Program-made: the position numbers and the translations under genes
Part shown: positions 36,506-45,874 of the stretch, piece after piece
How positions within the stretch are numbered: the stretch's first letter is position 1
Layout: every line of letters starts with the position of its first letter
The notes under the pieces: model-generated
What the model was told of the DNA's origin: nothing
The model's input: only the letters and a program-made list of their open reading frames with translations
The model's database searches: none
Assembly: GCA_958402795.1 (NCBI GenBank)
Contig: CATXUX010000016.1
Location: 9,823 to 73,822 of the forward strand
Origin: an uncultured Lachnospiraceae bacterium
Lineage (GTDB): Bacteria > Bacillota > Clostridia > Lachnospirales > Lachnospiraceae
Length of the DNA stretch: 64,000 nt
Reading direction: 5' to 3'

Positions 36506-37198
36506 ATGAACAGTTTACTCAACCCTGATAACCCGGTCATGCAGTTTATCACGAAAATCGTAACGTCCGTTTATCTGAATATCCTGTGGTTCGTCTGTTG
36601 CATTCCGATCTTTACCGTCGGAGCTTCCACGACCGCTCTCTTTTATGTCACAGAAAAAATGGCGAAAAACGAAGAAGGACACGTTACATCTGCCTTTTTC
36701 CGTTCCTTTAAGGAGAACTTCAGACAAGGCACCGTCATCTGGCTGATTCTCCTCGCCGTCGGGATCGTTCTTGGGATTGACGGATACATCCTCTGGCATA
36801 TGAAGTTTGAAAATGCATTCTGGACTCTGTGCTCAGCCGTCTTTCTGGTTGCGCTGGCAGCGTATGCCATCATACTGATGTACATTTTTCCGCTTCTGGC
36901 AAGATTTGACAACACCACTCTTGCCATGTTCAAGAACGCGATCATAATCGGCATGCGTTTCCTGCTCTGCACCGTACTGATGGCAGTAATCTATTTTGTC
37001 ATGGCATTTGTGATCATCAATATTTTCACTCCAGCGGTCATTTTCGGAATGGGGTTCTGTGCTTTTCTGTGTTCCTGCCTGCTGTCCAATATTCTGCTCA
37101 TGTGCGAGGGGAAGGGCGAAGTTTCTGAAGAAGAGGCTGAGGAAGATCAGCTGTCTGCAAATGCAGATACAGCTGAAACAGTTCACAGCATGAAATAA
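36506..37198 (+). CDS. YesL-like membrane protein (DUF624)
   Basis: 230 residues with five or six membrane helices. The N-terminal pattern FITKIVTSVYLNILWFVCCI then PIFTVGASTTALFYV is characteristic of DUF624/YesL. YesL-like proteins accompany LplB/LplC-type importers in rhamnogalacturonan and other glycan loci; their role is unknown. The last 35 residues are acidic (SEEEAEED) and lack family similarity. AAGGAGGAAG precedes ATG 36506, 53 nt after the LacI gene. Confidence 0.85.
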   Translation: MNSLLNPDNPVMQFITKIVTSVYLNILWFVCCIPIFTVGASTTALFYVTEKMAKNEEGHVTSAFFRSFKENFRQGTVIWLILLAVGIVLGIDGYILWHMKFENAFWTLCSAVFLVALAAYAIILMYIFPLLARFDNTTLAMFKNAIIIGMRFLLCTVLMAVIYFVMAFVIINIFTPAVIFGMGFCAFLCSCLLSNILLMCEGKGEVSEEEAEEDQLSANADTAETVHSMK

Positions 37199-37232
37199 TT
37201 CAACTGATAAAAAACAGAAGGGTACTACTGTC

Positions 37233-37898
37233 ATGGAAACAAAAAAGACATTTTCCACAGAAATCGAAAAACTGAAATCACTTCACGGGTGGCAGCGCCT
37301 CCGGTATATCTGGGATTACTATAAATTTCCTCTGGCAGTGCTTTGTATCCTTATCTATATCATCGGGTATATCATCTATGGGCAGGTCACCCATAAAGAT
37401 ACTGTGCTCTGCACTGCACTGATCAATATCTCTGCCGGTGAAGAGTTTACCTCCGATTTGAGTTCTGGTTATCTTGATTATCTGGGAAAGGATTCTTCCA
37501 GAAATGAAGTAGAGCTCATGACAGAGCTCTATCTCACGGACAACGAATCCGATCCCAACTATGAATATACCTATGCTTCACAGGTAAAAATCCTAGCTTC
37601 TATCAACAGCCAACAGCTAGATGTGATCCTGATGAACCAGGAAGCATTCGACATTCTTTCCCGGAACGATTATTTGTGCGATCTGGAAGACCTGTTGTCC
37701 GACATCGCCCCAGGTCTGTACAGCCAGACAGCGGACTGCATCACAGAAAACAACAAAGCTCTGGACCTCTCTCAGGCGCTTCTCATACAGCAGACCGGAT
37801 TCAGCGGCACCGTATACCTTGGAATAGTCGCTAACTCCGAGCGAAAAGACGAGGCAACAGAATACATCAAATACCTATTTAACTCGGACACCGAATGA
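37233..37898 (+). CDS. Membrane-anchored protein of unknown function
   Basis: 221 residues. A cytoplasmic N-terminus of about 32 residues (SLHGWQRLRYIWDYYKFPL) leads into one membrane helix (AVLCILIYIIGYIIYG) and an outer domain of about 165 residues. The outer part (LDVILMNQEAFDILSRNDYLCDLEDLL) resembles pieces of extracellular solute-binding proteins, and similar proteins follow YesL-like genes in clostridia. That is a suggestion; I recognise no named family. It lies 34 nt after the YesL-like gene and is likely co-transcribed with the regulator. Confidence 0.7.
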   Translation: METKKTFSTEIEKLKSLHGWQRLRYIWDYYKFPLAVLCILIYIIGYIIYGQVTHKDTVLCTALINISAGEEFTSDLSSGYLDYLGKDSSRNEVELMTELYLTDNESDPNYEYTYASQVKILASINSQQLDVILMNQEAFDILSRNDYLCDLEDLLSDIAPGLYSQTADCITENNKALDLSQALLIQQTGFSGTVYLGIVANSERKDEATEYIKYLFNSDTE

Positions 37899-38230
37899 TC
37901 CAAATCGGCAGGCAAGTAATTTTTCTGACTTCATAATATTTAATAGGTTCTCGGAATTTCTAAGTCCCATTCTATGCGGCTTTCTGGAACTTTTTTATAA
38001 ATTCCCTCACTTTTTTTCAAAAAATCATCGACAAGGCACCCCCAAAATGCGGTACCTCGCGTCCCTTAATTAACAAAGGCAGATTCTTCAACTTGGGAAG
38101 TCATGGAACCGTTTTCGGAAATTATTATATTGCTTTTTTAAAACAGGATCATTTCTTTGATAAACTTTTCTACTTACACCTCTCATCTCATCGAATGATC
38201 TCATTTATCATATTGATCCGAACACTTTCC
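37899..38230. other. Intergenic region without recognised content
   Basis: About 330 bp between the end of one gene and the end of the convergent membrane-protein gene. No convincing frame, stem with T tract or repeat was seen. Confidence 0.5.
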
Positions 38231-39031
38231 TTACGATTCCACCAATAGCAAAATAGTGAATATGGCTGCTACCAAAATCAATACATAAGTCAACGGGCAT
38301 TTGAAATTGAGCGTAAATCCAATACCAACCTTTTTAGGCACAAACAGTTGCCATTTTGGATACACCTCAGGGATTTCTCCTATTATGTTATCTCTTATTT
38401 TTTGTCCTACACTGTAATTTTGGGCGTAAATCAATAAATGTATCACTAATTCCACTACAAATAATCCGGCAACCATTTCGTCTTTTAATTCAACCAAGGT
38501 ACTAAAATAAAATATCCCCAAAGAGATCGACTGCATGATAAGAAAAATTTGCAAAAGTGCATCTTTTCTGTCAAGTAATCTACCGATTTGATTATCTTCC
38601 AAGTTTATATTCCGCAAAACATTTTGCTCCGAACAATTGTATATGAGACAGAATATTGTTATCGTCAATAATACTATGATCGGAATAAATCCTTCCGAAT
38701 TTCTCCCAACAATAGCAAGCGATACCAAAAGAATTCCTGTTGGTAATACATAAAAATAATTGGGTACTTCCGCATACTCTCTAACGATCAATAAAGGATC
38801 TGACTCTTTACATATCCTTTTCTGATGTGCAGATAAGTAAAATATCATCAAAAGAATATGAGATATAAAAAAGGTCCCCCAAATACCGGTCTGGATGTCA
38901 TAAACTTCAAAGAAGAAAATGAATAATACCGCACATATACCGGTAATAATCACTTTCATATTTCGAAAAGACTCTTTGACAGAAATTATTATGGTCTGCA
39001 GCATAATAAGTCCCATGATTACCAAATACAT
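38231..39031 (-). CDS. Polytopic membrane protein with DUF5808-like C-terminus
   Basis: 266 residues with seven or eight membrane helices. Near the end YPKWQLFVPKKVGIGFTLNF resembles the DUF5808 motif (PKR-GxGxTLNF) found in clostridial membrane proteins that sometimes carry DUF1648. There is no catalytic motif. It is AT-rich and lies divergent from a LytTR/GHKL two-component pair, so it may be a target or sensor partner of that system; this is inference from position. The start is preceded by GGAGG. Confidence 0.6.
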   Translation of the reverse strand: MYLVIMGLIMLQTIIISVKESFRNMKVIITGICAVLFIFFFEVYDIQTGIWGTFFISHILLMIFYLSAHQKRICKESDPLLIVREYAEVPNYFYVLPTGILLVSLAIVGRNSEGFIPIIVLLTITIFCLIYNCSEQNVLRNINLEDNQIGRLLDRKDALLQIFLIMQSISLGIFYFSTLVELKDEMVAGLFVVELVIHLLIYAQNYSVGQKIRDNIIGEIPEVYPKWQLFVPKKVGIGFTLNFKCPLTYVLILVAAIFTILLLVES

Positions 39032-39127
39032 TACTACACCTCCTGGATTTCATTCATTATTTTCAGAGTTCTTCAAATTTTACAAATTTTACAAACATTT
39101 ATTTCTGTCTTTCTTTTAATTCTGTTT

Positions 39128-39146
39128 TACAGTATAATACACTGTA
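39128..39146 (+). promoter_or_regulatory. Palindrome spanning a -10 box before the LytTR gene
   Basis: TACAGT (39128-39133) and ACTGTA (39141-39146) flank TATAAT (39133-39138). Further on, ACGGTA occurs twice nine bases apart at about 39194-39208, conceivably a LytTR-type site. The palindrome could be an operator for the two-component system or for the divergent gene. Confidence 0.45.
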
Positions 39147-39250
39147 ACTTCCTGACTGCTATTTTATTTACGGCTCAGCCAAAAAACAAGACATACGGTA
39201 CGAACGGTAATTTTTTGTAATGATCGGTCAATATAAAGGAGGATATGAAT

Positions 39251-39994
39251 ATGAGCCTGCCAAAATATACTCTGGGTGTCTGCGATGATGAAGTATACTG
39301 GCAAAATGAACTTATAACAAATTGCCGGGCGCTACAGGCAAATAAGCCTTTTGAATTTGAATACCACATTTTTTCCTCCGGAGAAGAATTAATGAAAAAT
39401 AAAATTGATTTGGATATCCTTTTTTTGGACGAGGAAATGTATAAAATTTCCGGTCAAATGGTAAAGGACTATTTTGAAGACCACAATATAAATACAATGA
39501 TTGTTTTTGTAACCAGCCATACAGAAATCTTGTATGATTCCTTTGGGAAAAACGTATATGGCTTTTTAAACAAGCCTATTATCTTTTCTGATTTTTCTAA
39601 AATCATGAATAAGCTGCTTGACAAATTAAACAATGCGCAATACATTATTGTTCCTGTCTCGATTCATGGTGAACAGAAAATATTATGTAAAAATATTCTT
39701 TACATTCAGGCAGAAGGCAATTATGTAAAAATTGTTTTGGAGAATTTAAGTGAATATCTTATTCGAAAAAATCTGAATGAGATCAAGCAGCTTATACGCT
39801 ATAAATATATTGTATGTGTTCATAAGTCCTACCTTGTTAATTTAGCTCAACAATGTAAATTGACTCCGAATTGCGCTTCACTTATACTGAAAACAGGCAT
39901 CGAAATTCCTGTTGCCAGGCGCAGGAAAAAAGAAGTACAGCAATTATACCTGGAATTTATAACGGAACGGGCAAATATATTATGGGAATCTTAA
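39251..39994 (+). CDS. LytTR-family response regulator (AgrA/VirR-like)
   Basis: 247 residues. Receiver domain with CDDE (about 11-14), phospho-acceptor Asp in DILFLDEEM (about 57) and Lys in FLNKPI; C-terminal LytTR DNA-binding domain with ILYIQAEGNYVKIVLEN and YIVCVHKSYLVNL. ATG 39251 is preferred over ATG 39245 because AAAGGAGG is only 2 nt from the earlier one and 8 nt from the later. LytTR regulators usually control virulence-like or peptide quorum-sensing genes. The kinase gene overlaps its end by 13 nt. Confidence 0.88.
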   Translation: MSLPKYTLGVCDDEVYWQNELITNCRALQANKPFEFEYHIFSSGEELMKNKIDLDILFLDEEMYKISGQMVKDYFEDHNINTMIVFVTSHTEILYDSFGKNVYGFLNKPIIFSDFSKIMNKLLDKLNNAQYIIVPVSIHGEQKILCKNILYIQAEGNYVKIVLENLSEYLIRKNLNEIKQLIRYKYIVCVHKSYLVNLAQQCKLTPNCASLILKTGIEIPVARRRKKEVQQLYLEFITERANILWES

Positions 39995-41253
39995 ATACTG
40001 AAAGTTTTGATGTAGTTATTAATTTTTTACTTATCCTGGTTTTATTTTCAAAGCATCTTACAAAAGTGCATTTTAAATATATCGCATGCTTTGTAATTGC
40101 CATTATTTCTTTAACCGGTCTATACTTTTTCCCTGCTCAGGGGATATTAGTAATTGTTGATCTTTTATTATGCTTATTATTTGTTTTTGTTTTATTGGAA
40201 GAAAACTGGTATGAAAAAATTTTTTCATTTTTACTCGTTTACATTTTATCTTCCTTAATCTATCAATGTTTTGCTTTAGTTATGGATTTGTTGCTTAACC
40301 TGCCGATCTTTAGCGGAATGAACACTGTTACGGAACAAGCTACTACAAAATTGCTCGTAATAATAGCTTTGATCGGATTTCTTTTTATTGTGCGGAAAAT
40401 CCACTATTATTTTATGTTGTCTTTTGTTGATAAAATATTTTTATGCTGTTACAGTGGCGTGGTCTGCACTATATTAACTCTGTTTCATTTGGACCAGGCT
40501 GATGCTAATTATACTGTGTTACATTTATTTGCAATTCTTTGTATTGCATCCGCCGGAATCCTGATTTCTTATCTTACGGCGCCTTCAAGGAAAAACAGGG
40601 ATTTAAAAATAATATATAGCCAGAATCAATATATTAAAACACTGAAAGCCTACTATAATGAAATAAAAGAAAATGCCTTAGAAATCCGGAAATTACGGCA
40701 TGATTTCCGAAACCATATTAACGTCCTGAAAGGACTTTTAGATTCTGACAACATGGAACAGGCTAAAGCATACATCCAGAGCATTGATAATAACATCACT
40801 CAAAGAACCACTGCGATTCCCAATGTAGGGAATGCCCTGGTTAATGCAGTCCTCTTACAAAAAAGTTTAGAATTTCCAGAAATCAAAATCGTATTCAAGG
40901 GAACCATATCCGAAACATTACATGTCGACGATTATGATCTCTGTACTATCTTAAATAATTTACTGGATAATGCACTGGAATATAGTTCTAAGAACAATTT
41001 TAAGCCGGTTCATTTATACATATATCAGGAAGACGCCGTTTTACTACTGAAATTAGAGAACTATATATCTGCACCTGTTGATACCGATGCTTTCAATAAA
41101 ACATCAAAAAAAGATTCTCAGTTTCATGGTTTGGGACTTCAAAATGTACGGGATACTCTCGAGCATTATCATGGTTCTCTGACATATACACAAGATTCCG
41201 GTAAATTAAGCGCAAATGTTCAGCTTTTTTTACACTCAAACACTGGAAAATAA
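39982..41253 (+). CDS. GHKL sensor histidine kinase (AgrC-like)
   Basis: 423 residues. Six or so membrane helices in the first 200 residues, then H-box LRKLRHDFRNHINVL (read in the sequence as IRKLRHDFRNHINVL; His about 245), and a GHKL ATPase with N-box LNNLLDNALEYSS and GLGLQNVRDTLEHYHG. ATG 39982 inside the regulator end is the natural start; earlier in-frame ATGs overlap the regulator entirely. The layout is that of AgrC, which senses a cyclic peptide. No agrB/agrD-like gene was found nearby, so its signal is unknown. Confidence 0.88.
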   Translation: MGILNTESFDVVINFLLILVLFSKHLTKVHFKYIACFVIAIISLTGLYFFPAQGILVIVDLLLCLLFVFVLLEENWYEKIFSFLLVYILSSLIYQCFALVMDLLLNLPIFSGMNTVTEQATTKLLVIIALIGFLFIVRKIHYYFMLSFVDKIFLCCYSGVVCTILTLFHLDQADANYTVLHLFAILCIASAGILISYLTAPSRKNRDLKIIYSQNQYIKTLKAYYNEIKENALEIRKLRHDFRNHINVLKGLLDSDNMEQAKAYIQSIDNNITQRTTAIPNVGNALVNAVLLQKSLEFPEIKIVFKGTISETLHVDDYDLCTILNNLLDNALEYSSKNNFKPVHLYIYQEDAVLLLKLENYISAPVDTDAFNKTSKKDSQFHGLGLQNVRDTLEHYHGSLTYTQDSGKLSANVQLFLHSNTGK

Positions 41254-41297
41254 ATTCTAATTTTAGGATAAAGAACAATTGCGCAGAAAACATTTCA

Positions 41298-41350
41298 CAC
41301 AGCCTACTTTTCGATCAGCTCCATACCGTCGTAATAGGCTGTGATTTTTT
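41298..41350 (+). terminator. Terminator after the GHKL kinase gene
   Basis: CACAGCCTA (41298-41306) pairs with TAGGCTGTG (41335-41343), followed by ATTTTTT. It lies between convergent genes. Confidence 0.8.
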
Positions 41351-41352
41351 CC

Positions 41353-42198
41353 TCACAGCCATTTTTTCTTTTTGAATTTCCATATCAGCACTACGACCGT
41401 CACGATGCTTACCAGAATCACTGCCGGATATCCGTACTTCCACCCAATCTCAGGCATATAGGAAAAATTCATCCCATACCATCCGACCAAAAGTGACAGT
41501 GGGAGAAAGATTACCGTAACTACCGTGAAAATTTTCATCAGTTCATTCTGCTGAATTGACAACTGGGACTGATAGGCTTCCCGAAGCTGAGATACCATCT
41601 CCTGCAGATTCTTCACCGCGCTCAAATAACGATCTGTCCTATTTTTCAAAATCGTCAGTCTGCGGACGCCATCCTCGCTAAACAGGACATTATCATTTAC
41701 CGTCATTTCATCAAAAATGAAATTAAGCTGTTCATAATAACGTTTTAGGCGGAGTAGTTCCTGCCGCCACGCAGTAATCTCCTTCAGGTAAGACGCCCTG
41801 CCGCCCACCAGTACCAAATCTTCGTTTCTGCTGATCTCCTCTTCCAGTTTATTCAGGAAATCCATATCTCCCTTGAGCAGAAGTGTGAAAAAATAGTAAA
41901 GGACACGTTCGTTTGTCAGCCGTTCTTCCTCGGTCAGCATATCCAGAATCATGTTTGCTTTCTCTTCTGCCTCGGGAGTTTCACAAAATACCAGAAAGTC
42001 CTCCCTATCCAGATACAGAAGAATCTTAAAATCCTCGGTTCGTTCACTTTGTACATCATACCAGTCAAACGCAAGAATATCGCATTCCTTGAAACATTCA
42101 AAACTTTCTGTAATCTGTTCATTGATATACCGAAGTATCTTTTTGTCCATATATGGAGCTGCCTCTTCGGTATTTGAAAATAAAAATACTTTATGCAT
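41353..42198 (-). CDS. corA: CorA-family divalent cation transporter
   Basis: 281 residues. A long cytoplasmic alpha/beta and helical part (1-215) is followed by two C-terminal membrane helices (about 220-240, 250-272) separated by the YGMNF signature that forms the selectivity filter; the tail is basic (KFKKKKW). The start at 42198 follows GGGAGGG; the frame extends seven codons further. It likely imports Mg2+, though some CorA-like proteins carry other divalent ions. It is a separate transcription unit between the kinase and dihydroorotase genes. Confidence 0.88.
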   Translation of the reverse strand: MHKVFLFSNTEEAAPYMDKKILRYINEQITESFECFKECDILAFDWYDVQSERTEDFKILLYLDREDFLVFCETPEAEEKANMILDMLTEEERLTNERVLYYFFTLLLKGDMDFLNKLEEEISRNEDLVLVGGRASYLKEITAWRQELLRLKRYYEQLNFIFDEMTVNDNVLFSEDGVRRLTILKNRTDRYLSAVKNLQEMVSQLREAYQSQLSIQQNELMKIFTVVTVIFLPLSLLVGWYGMNFSYMPEIGWKYGYPAVILVSIVTVVVLIWKFKKKKWL

Positions 42199-42241
42199 GT
42201 TTTTCCCTCCCATGTCCATTTTCTCATGAAACAGATAGTTC

Positions 42242-42271
42242 TTGACAAGATTTTTCCACTTCTACTATACT
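42242..42271 (+). promoter_or_regulatory. Promoter of the dihydroorotase gene
   Basis: TTGACA (42242-42247), 18 bp, TATACT (42266-42271), giving a start near 42278. Confidence 0.75.
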
Positions 42272-42277
42272 GTTGTT

Positions 42278-42366
42278 ATCAGGGGGCAAAAGGTATCCCC
42301 CCTGCATACGGTTGCAGCGCATTTGATGCTCCTGCAATCCGAAAACACCAAAAGGAGGAGTCCTTC
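42278..42366 (+). promoter_or_regulatory. Structured leader of the dihydroorotase gene
   Basis: Right after the predicted start, AGGGGG (42281-42286) can pair with CCCCCT (42298-42303). A second stem GGTTGCAG/CTGCAATCC encloses GCAT/ATGC. The ribosome binding site AAAGGAGGAG follows at 42351-42360. Pyrimidine genes in other bacteria are controlled through leader stems and nucleotide-dependent start choice, so a regulatory role is plausible; it is not a known riboswitch to me. Confidence 0.45.
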
Positions 42367-43650
42367 ATGATTATTCAAAACGGTACTATTTTAAATCCTG
42401 CCGATCATACCAGTTATAAAGCGGATCTTCAGATTGCGGACGGAGTAATCCGCAGGATCATTCCACATTCTGACGGTTGTCAGGCAGAACGGTACAGCAG
42501 CGAAACTTCCGTTCTGGACGCCGCCGGACTGATGATCGCACCGGGACTGATCGATACGCATATTCACTTCCGGGATCCCGGTTTCACCTATAAAGAAGAT
42601 CTGCACACCGGTTCCCTTGCTGCGGCGGCGGGAGGCGTCACTTCCGTGATCTGCATGGCAAACACCTCGCCTGTTGTGGATTCGGTTCCCGTACTTCAGG
42701 ATATCCTGAACCGGGCAAAAAATGAGGATATCCGTATTTTTCAGGCTGCGGCGGTATCCCGTTCCCTCAAAGGAGAAGTGTTGTCTGATATGACTGCACT
42801 AAAAGAGGCCGGCGCATGTGGGTTTACCGATGACGGAATTCCGATCAAAAACGCGTCTTTCTGCTATGAAGCAATGAAAACCGCAGCCGCGCTGGATGTA
42901 CCTGTGAGCCTGCATGAAGAGGATCCGGCTTTTATACGAAATAACGGAATTAACCACGGCAGCGTGTCCCGGGATCTTGGCATCTATGGTTCTCCTTCCG
43001 TTGCGGAAGAATCTCTGGTTGCCCGTGACTGCCAGCTTGCACTCAGAACCGGCGCCCATGTGGTAATCCAGCATATCAGTTCCGGGTATTCGGTAGACCT
43101 TGTCCGCATGTTCAAATCACGCGGTGCAAATATACACGCAGAGGCGACGCCGCATCACTTTACACTAACAGAAGACGCTGTTCTCCGCCACGGTACGCTG
43201 GCGAAGATGAACCCGCCCCTGCGGACAGAAGCGGACCGGCAGGCGATCATCCGGGGACTCTCGGACGGTACGATCGACCTGATCGCTACCGACCACGCCC
43301 CGCACAGCTCCGAGGAGAAAGCCCGCCCGTTGACAGAAGCGCCAAGCGGGATCATCGGTCTGGAAACGTCGCTTGCCCTAGGGATCACGGAACTTGTCCG
43401 GCCGGGATATCTGACTCTGATGCAGCTTCTGGAAAAAATGGCCGTAAATCCTGCCGCGCTGTACCATCTTCCATACGGCTTGATCGCGGAAGGAGGCGCG
43501 GCAGATCTGGTTCTCTTCGATCCGGATGAACAGTGGGTGCCAAAAACATGGCGATCGAAATCCTGTAATTCTCCTTTCACGGGAATGGAATTATATGGAA
43601 AAGTAAAATACACGGTATGCCGCGGAAAAGTCATTTATTCCGACCATTGA
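42367..43650 (+). CDS. pyrC: Dihydroorotase
   Basis: 427 residues, type I (class with PyrC of Bacillus). It converts carbamoyl-aspartate to dihydroorotate in pyrimidine synthesis. Zinc ligands are in DTHIHFRDPGF (about 59-69), His in VVIQHISSGYS and HAEATPHHF, and Asp in IATDHAPHSSEEK (about 313). A C-terminal beta-sandwich with GGAADLVLFDPDEQW is typical. ATG 42367 follows AAAGGAGGAG; the upstream open frame spans the leader and is rejected. No other pyr gene adjoins, which is unusual but not rare. Confidence 0.93.
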   Translation: MIIQNGTILNPADHTSYKADLQIADGVIRRIIPHSDGCQAERYSSETSVLDAAGLMIAPGLIDTHIHFRDPGFTYKEDLHTGSLAAAAGGVTSVICMANTSPVVDSVPVLQDILNRAKNEDIRIFQAAAVSRSLKGEVLSDMTALKEAGACGFTDDGIPIKNASFCYEAMKTAAALDVPVSLHEEDPAFIRNNGINHGSVSRDLGIYGSPSVAEESLVARDCQLALRTGAHVVIQHISSGYSVDLVRMFKSRGANIHAEATPHHFTLTEDAVLRHGTLAKMNPPLRTEADRQAIIRGLSDGTIDLIATDHAPHSSEEKARPLTEAPSGIIGLETSLALGITELVRPGYLTLMQLLEKMAVNPAALYHLPYGLIAEGGAADLVLFDPDEQWVPKTWRSKSCNSPFTGMELYGKVKYTVCRGKVIYSDH

Positions 43651-43702
43651 TTTCCGTCATAAAGTGAAATCATTTGTTTCAGTCACGGCTCCCAGAGCAA
43701 AG

Positions 43703-45874
43703 TCAGTTGGCACGGTCAAAGCTCCCGGAGCGAAATCCTTCCAGATCTGCCGTGACATATTCGTACCCGGATTCCTTTACCATTTGGGTGATCCACTCTT
43801 TCTGCTTCACAAGCCTGCCGATATCGTCTGCATCCACTTCAATCCGCACGAGTGTTCCATGAATCCGGGTACGGACATTATAAAATCCTGCTTCCCTCAG
43901 ACGCTTTTCCATTTCTTCCGCCTTTTTCAATTCTCCGGCATCCAGTCTTGTCCCATATGGAAATCGTGTCGCCATGCAGGGAGATGCCGGACGGTCTGCC
44001 ACAGAAATTCCATACGCAGCAGCAAACGCACGCACCTCCGCTTTCGTAACCCCGGCGTCCCGAAGCGGACTGATCACGCCAAGTTCCTCCAGCGCCGCGA
44101 GTCCGGGACGATATACTTTCATATCGTCTGCGTTCGTCCCATCCAGCAGGACAGAAATTCCATCTGCTTTCATATCTTCCAGGATTTTGGAAAACATGCA
44201 CTTTTTGCACAGGTAACAGCGATTCTCCGGGTTGTCTGTAATTCCCGCTTCTGCCAGCTCATCCACCTGTATCACTCTGTGTACCGCCCCGTATTCCTGC
44301 GTCAGCTTCTCCGTCAGTTCCAGATCCTCTGCCGGATGAAGTACCGTATGGATCGTGTACGCATATACCTTCGTCTGGTTCTCTTTCGCCTTTTCACACG
44401 CCAGCTTCAGCAGGAGGCTGCTGTCTGCGCCGCCGGAAAAGGCTACCGCAATATCCTCCTTTGTATACCCTGCGACCACCGTTTCAAGGCGTGACCGTTT
44501 TTTTTCCATATCTATCGACCGCTGTCCAACAGTTCCTTCTGCTCCATGCTGATCCGATGCGCTTTCCGGCAGCTCTGTCGTTTTATCCACTACTTCACAT
44601 TCCAGCAGTTCATTTCCCGCCGCTTCGATCACACGAAATACTTCCTGAAAGGATTTCCCGCTTTTTTTACACAGCGCTGTGACACTTCTGTACTCCGGGT
44701 AGACTTTCCTTTCCTCTCCTGTATGACAGATTTTTACATTTGCCCTTCCAAGCGGCGTCTCGATTTCCCTGATTTCTCGTTCCAGCACACTGCGTTCCAT
44801 CTGAATCCTGCGGATTCCGATCGTCGTTGTCTCCCGGAAAATAATCTGCTCCATCCGTTCTACGTCCCTGGCTGTACAGATTACATTCAATTGATATGCC
44901 GGACGGTTCTTCTTCATAAAGACCGGGGTGTAATGCACATCACGTGCGCCCGCCTCCATCAGGCAGTCCATGACATATCCCAGATTTTCCCCCGTACAGT
45001 CATCGACATTACTTTCCAGCTTATAAATGGTATCTGTCTCCTCATGCCTTTCCATTGTCTCCTCAATCAGCATGGCTCTTAAAATACTCGGATTCTGATA
45101 TTCCCGTTTTCCGCCGCCCAGTCCTGTCCTGATAATCTGAAAAGACTCCGGAAGCCGGTCTTTCGTGCGGATTGCCGCCGCGATCGCTGCCCCGGTAGGA
45201 GTGACCAGTTCTCCCTCTGTGTCGGTAATGTGCAGATGCAGATGATTTGCACAGACAATATTACTCACCGCCGGAACCGGAACCGGAAGGACGCCGTGCT
45301 GACATCGTATCTGTCCCTTGCCTTCATACAGCACCGGGATGATTACTTCATCCACATGCAGGTTGTCAAGACACACTGCCGCGGAAATGATGTCTACAAT
45401 AGAATCTACTGCGCCAACCTCATGAAAATGCACATTTTCCAGTGTCGTGCCGTGCGCTTTTGCCTCTGCCTCTCCCAAAATGTGAAAGATGCGGACGGCA
45501 ATCTCCCTTGCATGTTCCGTCATGTCCGTCTGCCGGATGATCTCCAGTACCTCTCTGAGTCCGCGATGTTCATGGCTGTGCACATGGTCATGACTATCTT
45601 CGTGGTTATGGACATGCTTATGATCGTGTCCGTGTCCATATAGATATGCCATGTCATGATCGTGATTCTCATATCCGGCGTCCAGCGCAACATCAAAATC
45701 ACACACGTCCAGTCCTGCTTTTTTCACCCGGCTGATCCTGACCTGAAATCCCTGCACCGGAATCGTATCCAGCACGCCTCTCAATACCGTTTCCTCCGCG
45801 CCCAGATCAAGCAGGGCCGCCACGAACATATCCCCGCTGATTCCTGCATAGCACTCTATATACAAGCTGTTCAT
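43703..45874 (-). CDS. larCE: Fused LarC-LarE protein: nickel-pincer cofactor synthesis
   Basis: 723 residues. Residues 1-430 are LarC (NSLYIECYAGISGDMFVAAL; HFHEVGAVDSIVDI; TPTGAAIAAAI; ESNVDDCTGENLGYVMD), the CTP-dependent nickel insertase. A histidine-rich stretch (about 70-105, with GHGHDHKHVHNH) can hold nickel. After a linker, residues 455-723 are LarE, an ATP-pyrophosphatase-type sulfur transferase (VAFSGGADSSLLLKLA; NRCYLCKKCMF; SPCMATRFPYGTRL). The cofactor serves LarA, lactate racemase, or related racemases. Unlike Lactobacillus plantarum, LarC shows no frameshift. It overlaps larB by 4 nt. LarA is not in the window. Confidence 0.92.
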   Translation of the reverse strand: MNSLYIECYAGISGDMFVAALLDLGAEETVLRGVLDTIPVQGFQVRISRVKKAGLDVCDFDVALDAGYENHDHDMAYLYGHGHDHKHVHNHEDSHDHVHSHEHRGLREVLEIIRQTDMTEHAREIAVRIFHILGEAEAKAHGTTLENVHFHEVGAVDSIVDIISAAVCLDNLHVDEVIIPVLYEGKGQIRCQHGVLPVPVPAVSNIVCANHLHLHITDTEGELVTPTGAAIAAAIRTKDRLPESFQIIRTGLGGGKREYQNPSILRAMLIEETMERHEETDTIYKLESNVDDCTGENLGYVMDCLMEAGARDVHYTPVFMKKNRPAYQLNVICTARDVERMEQIIFRETTTIGIRRIQMERSVLEREIREIETPLGRANVKICHTGEERKVYPEYRSVTALCKKSGKSFQEVFRVIEAAGNELLECEVVDKTTELPESASDQHGAEGTVGQRSIDMEKKRSRLETVVAGYTKEDIAVAFSGGADSSLLLKLACEKAKENQTKVYAYTIHTVLHPAEDLELTEKLTQEYGAVHRVIQVDELAEAGITDNPENRCYLCKKCMFSKILEDMKADGISVLLDGTNADDMKVYRPGLAALEELGVISPLRDAGVTKAEVRAFAAAYGISVADRPASPCMATRFPYGTRLDAGELKKAEEMEKRLREAGFYNVRTRIHGTLVRIEVDADDIGRLVKQKEWITQMVKESGYEYVTADLEGFRSGSFDRAN

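Noticed and set aside
37899..38230. Possible transposase remnant in the intergenic gap
   Set aside because: I could not recognise any motif in six frames.
43703..45874. Programmed frameshift in larC, as in L. plantarum
   Set aside because: The LarC part is one continuous frame here, running directly into LarE.
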